Part shown: positions 25,174 through 32,973 of the stretch, piece by piece | Position numbering within the stretch: position 1 is the stretch's first letter | How the letters are laid out: the number at the start of each line of letters is the position of its first letter | From: Enhydrobacter sp. | GTDB lineage: Bacteria > Pseudomonadota > Alphaproteobacteria > Reyranellales > Reyranellaceae | Length of the DNA stretch: 64,000 bases | NCBI GenBank assembly: GCA_026126105.1 | Contig: JAHCJV010000002.1 | Span: 1 to 64,000, forward strand | Reading direction: 5' to 3' | Translations under genes and position numbers: made by a program | Notes under the pieces: model-generated | Seen by the model: only the letters and a program-made list of their open reading frames with translations | Database searches by the model: none | Told to the model about the DNA's origin: nothing

Positions 25174-25920
25174 TTAGGCGATGCCCACCATCAGAACCAA
25201 GCCATAGCCGACATAGTAGCTGGCGAGCGCGGTGATCAGCCGGTTCGACCAGATGCGGAACTCCGCATCGGAAAGCTTCTCGAGCAGCAGCTTGCCGAGC
25301 GAGGTGCCGATCATCGACGAGGCGACGGCAATGGCGAGAAACCACGGCTCGACCTGGCCGGCCTGCTCGATCAGCGCACCGAAATAGATGAGCTTGAAGC
25401 CATGGCCGAACACCTGGCAGGCGGCCTTGGTAGCGATGATCTGCCGCCGCTCGAGCGGCGAGCGCAGGAACATGGTGTCGAGCAACGGGCCTGTAACCCC
25501 GGTCAGCAGCATCAGCATCATCGAAAGCACGCCGGTCGCGGCGACCTGCAGCGGGCCGAAGGTTCGCGGCAGGATCCTGTCGGGGATGGCGCGGATGACG
25601 AAGGGCGAGAGGCCGAGGAGCAGCAGCGCCATCGCCTTGTCCGGCACATAGAGCGTGATCGACCACAGCCCGACCGAGACGAGGCAGCCGGCGACGTAGA
25701 AGGCCATGCTCTTCCAGACGATGTGCTTGAACCACAAGATGGCACGCCAGCCGTTGGAGGCCATCTGCGTGATCGCGTGTAGCACCATGGCGGTGGGCAG
25801 GGGGAAGATCACCAGCAGAACGCCGATCAGGATCAGCCCGCCCGCCATGCCGAAGATGCCCGACAGGAACGCCGTCCCGATCATCAGGAGGCTGAGCCCC
25901 GCCGCCATCAATGCCGTCAT
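25174..25920 (-). CDS. TSUP (TauE/SafE) family membrane transporter
   Basis: 248-residue integral membrane protein with about eight hydrophobic segments and the TSUP-like glycine-rich start (FLSGIFGMAGGLILIGVLL). Family members export or import sulfite, sulfoacetate or other organosulfur anions. Nothing nearby points to sulfur metabolism, so the substrate is open. It is the first gene of the minus-strand group that contains the two thioesterases. Divergent from the LysR gene across a 194-base gap that holds repeat copy 3. Confidence 0.85.
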   Translation of the reverse strand: MTALMAAGLSLLMIGTAFLSGIFGMAGGLILIGVLLVIFPLPTAMVLHAITQMASNGWRAILWFKHIVWKSMAFYVAGCLVSVGLWSITLYVPDKAMALLLLGLSPFVIRAIPDRILPRTFGPLQVAATGVLSMMLMLLTGVTGPLLDTMFLRSPLERRQIIATKAACQVFGHGFKLIYFGALIEQAGQVEPWFLAIAVASSMIGTSLGKLLLEKLSDAEFRIWSNRLITALASYYVGYGLVLMVGIA

Positions 25921-26011
25921 TCTCGCCTCCCCCGAATGGTGAGCGAGGTTTATGGCCGGCTTATCCAGTGTTCAAATATATGGTAGATAGCGGACCGATA
26001 TCTTCCACCTC

Positions 26012-26099
26012 TGTCTCCTGAGCGCAGCGAAAGACCTAAGGGTCCGACCGAAGGTCCTGTTGCTATCCTTAGGTCCTTCGCTGCGCTCAGGACGACAGT
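26012..26099. repeat. Dispersed palindromic intergenic repeat, copy 3
   Basis: Left arm 26012-26040 (TGTCTCCTGAGCGCAGCGAA, continuing AGACCTAAG) and right arm about 26069-26098 (TTAGGTCCTTCGCTGCGCTC, continuing AGGACGACAG). The arms extend further inward than in copies 1 and 2 (CCTAAG/CTTAGG). It lies between the divergent TSUP and LysR genes, with its right end 15 bases from the LysR ATG, so here it would sit in a promoter or leader rather than at a transcript end. Confidence 0.78.
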
Positions 26100-26114
26100 T
26101 TGATGGGAAACTCC

Positions 26115-27002
26115 ATGGAACTGCGCCATCTCCGCTATTTCGTCGCCGTCGCGCACGAAGGGCACGTCACCCGCGCGGCCGAGAAGTTGCACATCCAGCA
26201 GCCACCGCTCAGCCAGCAAATCCGCGCGCTCGAGCGAGAGATCGACGCTGCGCTGTTCGTCCGTCATCCGCGCGGCGTCAGCCTGACCGACGCCGGCCGC
26301 TCCTTCCTGGTCGACGCCGAGGCGATCCTGGCCCAGGCCGAGCACGCCAAGATCCGCGCCCGACGCACCGCGCGCGGCGAGGTGGGCCGCATCGCCGTCG
26401 GCTTCACTACCTCCGCGCCCTTTCATCCGCTGGTCGCGCGCGCCATCCGCGAATTCCGCCAGACGCGGCCCGACGTTTCGTTCGGGCTGGAGGAGAGCAG
26501 CTCCGGCGACATGGTGAGCGGTCTGCGCGACGGCCGGCTGGACGTGGCTTTCATTCGCTCGGGCCTGGTCGATCCGCAGGGCATTACAGTTCATCCGCTG
26601 CTGCAGGAGGACATGGCCGCCGCCTTCCCCGGGCGGCATCGGCTGACCCGGCTGAAGCAGCTTACCCTCAAGGACCTCGCCGACGAGACCTTCATCCTCT
26701 ACCGCCGGCCCGACGGACGCGGACTCTACGACGTCATCGTCTCCGCCTGTGCCGAGGCCGGCTTCAGCCCGCATGTCGGGCAGGAGGCACCGCGCATCGT
26801 CTCGACCCTCAACCTCGTGGCGGCGGGCCTCGGCATCACCATCGTGCCGGCATCGCTGAGCCGTCTGCCATTGGAAGGTGTAACCTATCGCCCGCTCACC
26901 GGGCGGCCGGCGATCAAGGTGCCACTCAATCTCGCCTGCCGCAGCGACGAGCGCTCCGCCGCGACCTTGGGCTTCATCGAGCTGGTGCGACACCTGTCAT
27001 GA
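26115..27002 (+). CDS. LysR family transcriptional regulator
   Basis: 295 residues. The N-terminal helix-turn-helix is MELRHLRYFVAVAHEGHVTR, then AAEKLHIQQPPLSQQIRALE, with the usual dimerisation helix. The effector-binding domain continues from about residue 90 (VGRIAVGFTTSAPFHPLV). It resembles the BenM/CatM-like branch of LysR proteins that respond to small aromatic or organic acids. ATG 26115 is chosen (GGGA at about 26105) over ATG 26103. The stop overlaps the DUF488 start (ATGA). Its own divergent target could be the TSUP-led operon. Confidence 0.88.
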   Translation: MELRHLRYFVAVAHEGHVTRAAEKLHIQQPPLSQQIRALEREIDAALFVRHPRGVSLTDAGRSFLVDAEAILAQAEHAKIRARRTARGEVGRIAVGFTTSAPFHPLVARAIREFRQTRPDVSFGLEESSSGDMVSGLRDGRLDVAFIRSGLVDPQGITVHPLLQEDMAAAFPGRHRLTRLKQLTLKDLADETFILYRRPDGRGLYDVIVSACAEAGFSPHVGQEAPRIVSTLNLVAAGLGITIVPASLSRLPLEGVTYRPLTGRPAIKVPLNLACRSDERSAATLGFIELVRHLS

Positions 27003-27571
27003 AACCGATCAAGACCATCGGCCATTCCAACCATCCCGTCGAACGCTTCATCGCGCTGCTGAGACAGGGCGGCGTCGAGCGGCTGGTCGACGTGCGCTCC
27101 ATGCCGTGGTCCCGCCGCTTCCCGCAGTTCGGTCGCGAGCAGCTCGCCAGGAACCTCGCCGAAGCGGGCATCGCGTATGTCTGGGAAGGCGAGACACTCG
27201 GCGGCAAGCCGAAGGCGGGCGGCGGCTACGACGATCTGGCCGCGCGGCCCGAATTCAAGGAGGCGATCGGCCGGCTGATTGCCGAGCGCGCGGGCAGGAG
27301 CCTTTGCCTGATGTGCGCGGAGAAGGAGCCGCTCGATTGCCATCGCACCGTGCTGGTGTCGCGACGGTTGGCCGAGCGCAAGATACCGGTCGAGCATATT
27401 CTGGCGGACGGCACACTGAAGCCGCACGTCGAGATCGAGGAAGCGCTGCTGAAGAAGGCAGGCTGTGATGCCGACCTGTTCGAGGATCGCAACGCACGTC
27501 TCGCCCGTGCCTATCGGGCGCGCGAACAGGCGATGAAGGGCAAAGCAGGCTCGCAACAGCATCCCGGCTAA
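26999..27571 (+). CDS. DUF488 domain protein
   Basis: 190 residues. DUF488 signatures are clear: TIGHSNHPVERFIALL at the start, VDVRSMPWSRRFPQFG, and LMCAEKEPLDCHR with a conserved Cys pair. No reaction has been assigned to most members. It is coupled to the LysR gene through ATGA, so the regulator may control it. A strong stem-loop lies 70 bases past its stop. Confidence 0.82.
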   Translation: MKPIKTIGHSNHPVERFIALLRQGGVERLVDVRSMPWSRRFPQFGREQLARNLAEAGIAYVWEGETLGGKPKAGGGYDDLAARPEFKEAIGRLIAERAGRSLCLMCAEKEPLDCHRTVLVSRRLAERKIPVEHILADGTLKPHVEIEEALLKKAGCDADLFEDRNARLARAYRAREQAMKGKAGSQQHPG

Positions 27572-27641
27572 CGCGCGCACGGTGAACCCGTCGCAAATTG
27601 CGTCGCGCAATTGGAAGAACGCGACGCAATACGCAATCGGT

Positions 27642-27674
27642 GTCTGCTCCCGAAAGCACTTTCCGGGAGCAGAC
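27642..27674. terminator. Strong stem-loop between convergent genes
   Basis: An inverted repeat with outer arms GTCTGCTCCCG and CGGGAGCAGAC (11 perfect pairs), extended inside by AAAG/CTTT with one bulged C and a two-base loop. It has no long T-run on either strand. It sits between the DUF488 stop (27571, plus) and the stop of the exosortase-substrate gene (27694, minus), so it could end transcripts from both sides. Confidence 0.6.
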
Positions 27675-27693
27675 GAGCGACATCGAATCCCTC

Positions 27694-27936
27694 CTAGGAA
27701 GAGCGCGCGCGGCGACGCCGCCTCGCGACGAGCGCCGCACCGAGCGCCGCGAGCGCCAGAGGGCCGGCGCCGAGCAGCGGCAGCGGAGCATCCGAACTCC
27801 CTGAATCTGCGCAGTTATTCAAGAACGACGCCTGACAATTGGCATTCTCATATGCCGTTTCGCTCTGGGCCAGTGCGCCGCCGAAGGCGACAGTCGACAG
27901 AATGAGGCCCGACAGAAGGGCCAACTTGACGTTCAT
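27694..27936 (-). CDS. Short exosortase substrate with a PEP-CTERM/VPLPA-like sorting tail
   Basis: 80 residues. Residues 1-23 are a signal peptide (MNVKLALLSGLILSTVAFGG, ending ALA before Gln24). The mature segment is only about residues 24-49 and holds two cysteines (C34, C42). The C-terminus has the three parts of an exosortase signal: a short motif (APLP, residues 50-53), a hydrophobic stretch (about 54-71) and a basic cluster (five Arg, 72-76). The start is fixed by GGAGAG six bases before ATG 27936; an ATG six codons upstream lacks such a site. It is divergent from an exosortase gene 100 bases away, the natural partner. The role of the tiny product is unknown. Confidence 0.72.
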   Translation of the reverse strand: MNVKLALLSGLILSTVAFGGALAQSETAYENANCQASFLNNCADSGSSDAPLPLLGAGPLALAALGAALVARRRRRARSS

Positions 27937-27993
27937 TTCAGTCTCTCCGTTCAAGGCGCGAACAGCCGCGCCGCGGCCGAAACAGCAGGGCCC

Positions 27994-28015
27994 ATGCCAC
28001 CGTCACGCGTGGCAT
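27994..28015. promoter_or_regulatory. Inverted repeat in the divergent exosortase/substrate intergenic region
   Basis: ATGCCAC and GTGGCAT are perfect 7-base arms separated by eight bases (CGTCACGC). It lies within the only 100 bases separating the substrate gene (minus) from the exosortase gene (plus), ending 21 bases before the exosortase ATG. It may be an operator for coordinated control or a leader hairpin. No known binding site is recognised. Confidence 0.4.
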
Positions 28016-28036
28016 CGCAATTGCTGCTCGCGGCGG

Positions 28037-28861
28037 ATGTTCGGTTCATTGGCGGCGTCCGCCTTCACCCCTCGCACGGCAACGGCCGCGACATCTCTCC
28101 TGCTCACCGGCGGCTGCATCAACGGCTGGATGTTCAGGATCATCGAGGCTTGGAAGGCAGACGGCGTTGCCGCTACCGCCGGGCTATTCGCCATCAGCCC
28201 CTTCGAGTTGATCGTCATGGCGGTGGCGCTGCGCCTGCTGTGGAACGCACAGAGCAATCCCGATGCGACGTCCTTGACCATGCCGGCCTTGGCCTTCGCC
28301 GGCCTGGTATTGTGGCCCAGCAGCCTGGCCGCCTGGGTCGCCATCGTCCTGTTCGGCTTCTGGCTCGCGCTCAAGTACAAGGGTTCAGTCCGCGCAGCGG
28401 CTCTTCTCTTCGCCGGGCTTGGCGCCTGTGCCCTGTGGTCGACCATGGTTGAACCGCTCGTAAGTAACGTCCTGCTGCCGCTCGACGCCTCAGCGGCCGC
28501 CAGTCTGCTCGGCTGGGTCCGAGCCGACGTCATTCGTACCGGCAACATCGTTAGTGTCGACGGACACAGCATCGTCGTTCTCGCTGGCTGCTCTTCGTTT
28601 CATGCCCTGCCGCTGGCGCTGCTTTCCTGGCTTGCGCTACGCCTCGCCTGGGATCGTCCCGTCGATGCCCGCAGCGGATGGATCGCGGTTTCGCTCGCTC
28701 TCGCTCTCGTCGCCGGCAACGTCGTACGCCTTGCCGTGATGGGCTGGTCACCCTCTGCCTATGCCGCGGCGCATGGCGCGATGGGCGGCATGCTGTTCGA
28801 TGGATTGACCACGGTGGCAGTGCTCGCCGCTGCAATCCTGCCGGTGCCGCGCCATGATTAG
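28037..28861 (+). CDS. Exosortase/archaeosortase family membrane transpeptidase
   Basis: 274 residues with multiple membrane segments. The three catalytic residues of the exosortase family are present in order: Cys185 in VVLAGCSSFHAL, Arg231 in AGNVVRLAV and His246 in AAAHGAMGG. Such enzymes cut at C-terminal PEP-CTERM-like signals in the inner membrane and probably attach the protein to another molecule. The frame stays open upstream, but the first sensible start is ATG 28037; earlier codons encode non-membrane, Arg/Cys-rich sequence antisense to the substrate's leader. Size fits single-domain exosortases. Its 3' end overlaps the next gene by eight bases. No polysaccharide synthesis genes are adjacent. 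Confidence 0.85.
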   Translation: MFGSLAASAFTPRTATAATSLLLTGGCINGWMFRIIEAWKADGVAATAGLFAISPFELIVMAVALRLLWNAQSNPDATSLTMPALAFAGLVLWPSSLAAWVAIVLFGFWLALKYKGSVRAAALLFAGLGACALWSTMVEPLVSNVLLPLDASAAASLLGWVRADVIRTGNIVSVDGHSIVVLAGCSSFHALPLALLSWLALRLAWDRPVDARSGWIAVSLALALVAGNVVRLAVMGWSPSAYAAAHGAMGGMLFDGLTTVAVLAAAILPVPRHD

Positions 28862-29339
28862 CCGCACGATCCTGTTCCTCGTGGCGGCGTGGCTTGCAGT
28901 CAGCATTACCGTGAAGCTCGCGCGCTATCTGCCGGAGCGGGAGACCGCCGTAGCCCGCGCGGAGAGGATCGTATCGGCCCTCCTCGCCCAAGAGGGTTGG
29001 CAAGCAGGCGCACGCATTTCTCTCACCAAGGCAGCAGTCTACCAGGCGCACCTGTTCGTGAAGCCGGGTTGCCCGCGCCCCATCGCAATCGTCGTGCTGG
29101 GAAGCTCGGACGAGGCCGAATCCCTGATCTCCCAGCGCCTCGGCTCCAACGTGGCCTACATCGGCGCCGCAGGAGCGAGCGCGCACCAGGACATTCCCGC
29201 CTTCGTCGGCCACGCCCTGATGGCCGGTAGCACGTTTCGCCACGCACTACCGACCATCGCGGTGTCGCCGGCGCCGACGATCGAGCCACAACCCTGTGCC
29301 CCGCCGGTGCAGGCTGCCTGGACCGCGCTAGGGCGCTGA
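28854..29339 (+). CDS. Exosortase-linked membrane-anchored protein
   Basis: 161 residues. An N-terminal hydrophobic segment (residues 3-22, SRTILFLVAAWLAVSITVKL) would anchor it in the inner membrane, followed by a periplasmic domain with HLFVKPGCPRPIAIVVLGSS and a Pro-rich C-terminus containing one further Cys. It starts inside the exosortase gene (eight-base overlap), so co-translation is likely. In other exosortase loci an EpsI-type partner (DUF3485) takes this place; I see no clear DUF3485 motif, so the similarity is positional only. Confidence 0.7.
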   Translation: MISRTILFLVAAWLAVSITVKLARYLPERETAVARAERIVSALLAQEGWQAGARISLTKAAVYQAHLFVKPGCPRPIAIVVLGSSDEAESLISQRLGSNVAYIGAAGASAHQDIPAFVGHALMAGSTFRHALPTIAVSPAPTIEPQPCAPPVQAAWTALGR

Positions 29340-29401
29340 CAACGCACCCATTGTCACCGTCCGGCAAGCCGGAGACACTGGGTCGCAACAGAGGAGGGCC
29401 A

Positions 29402-30667
29402 GTGGACACGATGAGCTTGGCTGCCGGCAGCGCGCTGTCGGACCGGATTTCGGAAGCAGCGCTTGCGATAGAAGACAAGGTCATCGCCTGGCGGCGGGAC
29501 ATCCACGAGCATCCCGAACTCTCCTACCAGGAGACGCGCACCGCCTCGCTCGCGGCCGACCACCTCAAGAAGCTCGGCATCGAGGTCAAGACCGGCGTCG
29601 GCCTCACCGGGGTGCTGGGCATCCTGAAGGGCGGCAAGCCGGGCCCGGTCGTGGCCTTGCGCGCGGACATGGATGCGCTGCCGGTCGAGGAGCGGGTCGA
29701 CGTTCCGTTCAAGTCGAAAGCCAAGGCGACATGGCTCGGCCAGACTGTGCCGGTGATGCATGCTTGCGGGCACGACGCGCATGTCGCGATCCTGATGGGT
29801 GTCGCCGAGGTGCTGGCCGGAATGCGCGAGGAGATCACCGGGACGGTGACGTTCCTATTCCAGCCCAACGAGGAAGGCGCCTATGACGGCAGGCCGAGCG
29901 GCGCACAGGCGATGATCGACGACGGCGCCCTGTCAGATCCGACGCCTTCGGCGATCTTCGGCCTGCACGTCACGTCGGCCCAGGCCTCGGGCGTCATCGC
30001 GCTGCGGCCCGGCGGGCTGATGGCGAGCGCGGACAGCCTCAAGATCAACATTCACGGCCGGCAGACCCACGGCTCCTCGCCGTGGCGCGGCGTCGATCCC
30101 GTGGTGACTGCGGCACAGATCATCCTGGCGCTGCAGACCATCCCGAGCCGGCAGCTCGATGCGACACTCACCCCGTCGGTGCTGACGATCTCGACGGTGC
30201 ATGGCGGCGTGCGCGCCAACATCATTCCCGACACCGTCGAACTGCAGGGCACCATGCGCATCCACGACGAGGGCGTGCGGGCGGACATCTGGAGGCGGAT
30301 CGAGAAGACCACGACGGCGATCGCCGAATCGCAGGGCGCGCGAGCCGAGGTCAAGGTCCAGGAGGGCGTGCCGGTGACCTATAACGACCCGCCACTCACG
30401 GCCTGGGGCACGCGCAGCCTGGGCCGCGGCGTCGGCGAGGAGCGGGTGACCGAATCGCGGCCGGTGATGGGCGCGGAGGATTTCTCGATCCTCGCACAGC
30501 AGGTGCCGGGCATGTTCTTCTTCCTCGGCGTCACGCCGCCCGACGAGGATCCCCTGCAAGCGCCGGCCAACCATTCGCCGCTGTTCCATGTCCACGAGCC
30601 GGCGCTGAAGTACGGCGTGCGCGCCCTCGCCTATCTCGCGATCGATTACTTGCGCCGCGGCGCGTAG
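29402..30667 (+). CDS. M20 family amidohydrolase
   Basis: 421 residues from GTG 29402 (GAGGAGG at 29391-29397; ATG 29411 is too far from it). M20D/hippurate hydrolase-like family: metal ligands in MHACGHDAHVAIL and the acidic PNEEGAYDGRPSGAQ segment, with a dimerisation domain in the middle and the late GAEDFSILAQQVPG block. Members remove acyl groups from N-acyl amino acids or p-aminobenzoyl-glutamate. The actual substrate is unknown. The enoyl-CoA hydratase follows 36 bases later. Confidence 0.88.
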   Translation: MDTMSLAAGSALSDRISEAALAIEDKVIAWRRDIHEHPELSYQETRTASLAADHLKKLGIEVKTGVGLTGVLGILKGGKPGPVVALRADMDALPVEERVDVPFKSKAKATWLGQTVPVMHACGHDAHVAILMGVAEVLAGMREEITGTVTFLFQPNEEGAYDGRPSGAQAMIDDGALSDPTPSAIFGLHVTSAQASGVIALRPGGLMASADSLKINIHGRQTHGSSPWRGVDPVVTAAQIILALQTIPSRQLDATLTPSVLTISTVHGGVRANIIPDTVELQGTMRIHDEGVRADIWRRIEKTTTAIAESQGARAEVKVQEGVPVTYNDPPLTAWGTRSLGRGVGEERVTESRPVMGAEDFSILAQQVPGMFFFLGVTPPDEDPLQAPANHSPLFHVHEPALKYGVRALAYLAIDYLRRGA

Positions 30668-30703
30668 CGTGCCCGGACGAGACGCAACAAGGGGGAAATG
30701 CCC

Positions 30704-31552
30704 ATGGGTCCCAAGCTGGTCGACTATCTCACCTATGAGCCGGAAGACAGCGGCATCCTCTGGATCAAGTTCAATCGTCCGGACCGGCTGAACGCGCTCG
30801 TCGGGACGGCCGAAGAGAATGGCACCGTCGCCAAGGTTGGCGAATACATGCGAGCGGGCGACGACGATCCGAACATCCGGGTTATAGTCCTGACCGGCGT
30901 CGGTCGGGTCTTCTGCGCGGGAGCCGATCTGCGGTCGCGAGCTCCTGCCGACGTCACCGGTCCGGATTTTTCAGGCGCGCGCGGCTCACACGAAGGCCCC
31001 GATGCCATGCGTCAGCATTTTTATCACGGACTCACCAAGCTTCACCGGGACATCTCGCTGATCCGCAAGCCGACGATAGCGATGATCAATGGCCCGGCCG
31101 TCGGAGCGGGCATGGACATGGCCCTGCATTGCGACATTCGGATGGGCTGCGAGAAAACGCGATTCGTCGCTTATCACAACGCCGGACAGATCATCGAGAA
31201 CGGCGGCTCGTATTATCTGCCGAAAATGGTCGGGCTGGGTCGCGCCCTGGAGTTTGCCTATACCGGCGAACTGGATGCCGACCGCGCGCTCTCCTGGGGT
31301 ATTCTCAACCATCTGGTTCCATCGGAACAGCTCGAGGAAGCGACGCGGGCATTGTGCAAGCGCATCGTGGCCGTTCCCCCACTGGTGCAATGGGTCGGCA
31401 AGAGGATCATGCGCGCTGCGCTCGACAGTTCGCTGGAGACGACGATGGTCCTGACCTCGAATGCCGGCGGAATCCTGCAAAGCTCCGAGGATGCCAAGGA
31501 GGCGCGGCGTGCCTTCGCCGAGAAGCGCCCTCCGGTGTTCAAGGGGCAATAA
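30704..31552 (+). CDS. Enoyl-CoA hydratase/isomerase family protein
   Basis: 282-residue crotonase-fold protein. The oxyanion-hole segments are CAGADLRSR and INGPAVGAGMDMALHCDIR. The usual second acidic residue would lie in AGQIIENGGSYYLPKMVGLG. ATG 30704 is preferred because AAGGGGG at 30689-30695 is eight bases upstream; ATG 30698 is too close. Likely hydrates an enoyl-CoA in fatty or aromatic acid breakdown, and may be co-transcribed with the M20 hydrolase. Confidence 0.87.
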   Translation: MGPKLVDYLTYEPEDSGILWIKFNRPDRLNALVGTAEENGTVAKVGEYMRAGDDDPNIRVIVLTGVGRVFCAGADLRSRAPADVTGPDFSGARGSHEGPDAMRQHFYHGLTKLHRDISLIRKPTIAMINGPAVGAGMDMALHCDIRMGCEKTRFVAYHNAGQIIENGGSYYLPKMVGLGRALEFAYTGELDADRALSWGILNHLVPSEQLEEATRALCKRIVAVPPLVQWVGKRIMRAALDSSLETTMVLTSNAGGILQSSEDAKEARRAFAEKRPPVFKGQ

Positions 31553-31575
31553 GGTTCGCAGCAGTCTTTCGCAGC

Positions 31576-32784
31576 CTATACCGTCCAGAGTGGATCGTCG
31601 GGCCGGAAGGCGAAGTGCGTCATGTCTACGACATGGCGGTCGGCGCCGAGCACGACCTGCTTTTCGCCCATCGCCATCTGCGCAAGCACATCGCCCACAC
31701 CGCCGGAATGCTTGAAGCCGTGGCCGGAACAGGGTGACGCGACGATGATCCTGTTCCGGCCGGGCAGGCGATCGAGGATGAAGCGCGCAGCATTCACCTC
31801 GGTGTAAAGACAGACCTTCGCCCTGACGCAATCCGGCGACAGGCCCGGAAAGAATCGGCCGAACGTGCCGACCATCGCCTCGATCTCGCGCCGCGACACG
31901 GTGCGATCGACGATCTCAGGATCGACGACGTCGTGGCCCTCCGTGGCGATCTTGACCCCTTCCTCGAACGGCCCCACCGCGGGGAAACCGTAGAACACGC
32001 CGCCCGCGTCGGACGGCTGCCAGATGAAGACGGGAAAGCGCTCCGGCGCGAAAGCCTGGTGCTCGGTTGGAGTCTTGGCTCTGAACCAGTAGAGGACTTG
32101 GCGCGTGACGCCGAACTGCCGCGCCAGCGCAGGTTCGAGGAAGCGCGGCAGCCAGGCGCCCGCGGCGACGATCAGCTGCGCGGCGCGATAGGTTCCGCTC
32201 ACGGTCGTCACCACCACCGCGCCAGCGTCCTGCCGGAAAGAAACGACCTTCTCGCCCATCCGCAGCTCGGCGCCGAGCGCCCGGGCCTGCTCGAGTTGCG
32301 CTCCGATGCAGGCCTCGGGACGGACGTAGCCACCGAACCGGTCGAGGTAGGCCCGATCGCCGTCGGTGACGGCGAAGGCCGGAAAGCGCCGTTCGATCTC
32401 GCGGCCGTCGAGAATCTCGTGGTCGATGCCCCACGCCTCAGCCGCGGCGACGGTTGCTTCGAGGAATTTCGGCACGCCATGGCTCGGCGCGATCTTGCCA
32501 GTGCCGGCGATGACCAGAATTCCGTTCTGACGCAGCAGCGACAGGCCGGTTTTCTCTTCCAGGGACTTCCAGATCTCATGCGAGCGTTGGGCGAACGGTG
32601 TGTATTGCGGACCCTCGCCGCAGGCCAGGCGGGTGATGCGCGTGTCCCCGTGCGTCGAGCCGTGCTCGTGGGGCGGATGGAATTGGTCCAATCCGAGAAC
32701 CGACGCGCCACGCATGGCGAGCTGGTAACTGGCCGAGGCGCCCATCGCACCCAGCCCGAGGACGATGACGTCATACCGCGCCAT
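31576..32784 (-). CDS. FAD-dependent oxidase, sarcosine/N-methyltryptophan oxidase (SolA-like) family
   Basis: 402 residues. The N-terminal FAD-binding motif is VIVLGLGAMGASASYQLA. Near the C-terminus, SPCSGHGFKHSGGVG has the Cys to which FAD is covalently bound in monomeric sarcosine oxidase and SolA. It should oxidise a secondary amine such as an N-methyl amino acid, releasing hydrogen peroxide. GGGAGAG lies about eight bases before ATG 32784. It is convergent with the enoyl-CoA hydratase and divergent from the MBL-fold gene. Confidence 0.88.
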   Translation of the reverse strand: MARYDVIVLGLGAMGASASYQLAMRGASVLGLDQFHPPHEHGSTHGDTRITRLACGEGPQYTPFAQRSHEIWKSLEEKTGLSLLRQNGILVIAGTGKIAPSHGVPKFLEATVAAAEAWGIDHEILDGREIERRFPAFAVTDGDRAYLDRFGGYVRPEACIGAQLEQARALGAELRMGEKVVSFRQDAGAVVVTTVSGTYRAAQLIVAAGAWLPRFLEPALARQFGVTRQVLYWFRAKTPTEHQAFAPERFPVFIWQPSDAGGVFYGFPAVGPFEEGVKIATEGHDVVDPEIVDRTVSRREIEAMVGTFGRFFPGLSPDCVRAKVCLYTEVNAARFILDRLPGRNRIIVASPCSGHGFKHSGGVGDVLAQMAMGEKQVVLGADRHVVDMTHFAFRPDDPLWTV

Positions 32785-32973
32785 CAAACCACTCTCCCTG
32801 CTGCAACAAATAAGGCTTCGCGCCTTGCGCAGCAGCATGGCGTTTCGCCCGCCGCCAAGGCGCTCTCGATGTCGAACTCACGTTGCACCGCAGGTGCGAC
32901 ATTTGGGATGATGAACGAGGACGGCGAATGGGGGAAGCCCTGTCGTGCCGACTCGAGGAATGCAGGGTTGCGA

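Noticed and set aside
27839-28036. Upstream in-frame extension of the exosortase gene
   Set aside because: It would add 66 Arg/Cys/Pro-rich residues before the first membrane segment and would run antisense to the substrate's signal peptide. ATG 28037 gives a normal exosortase size.
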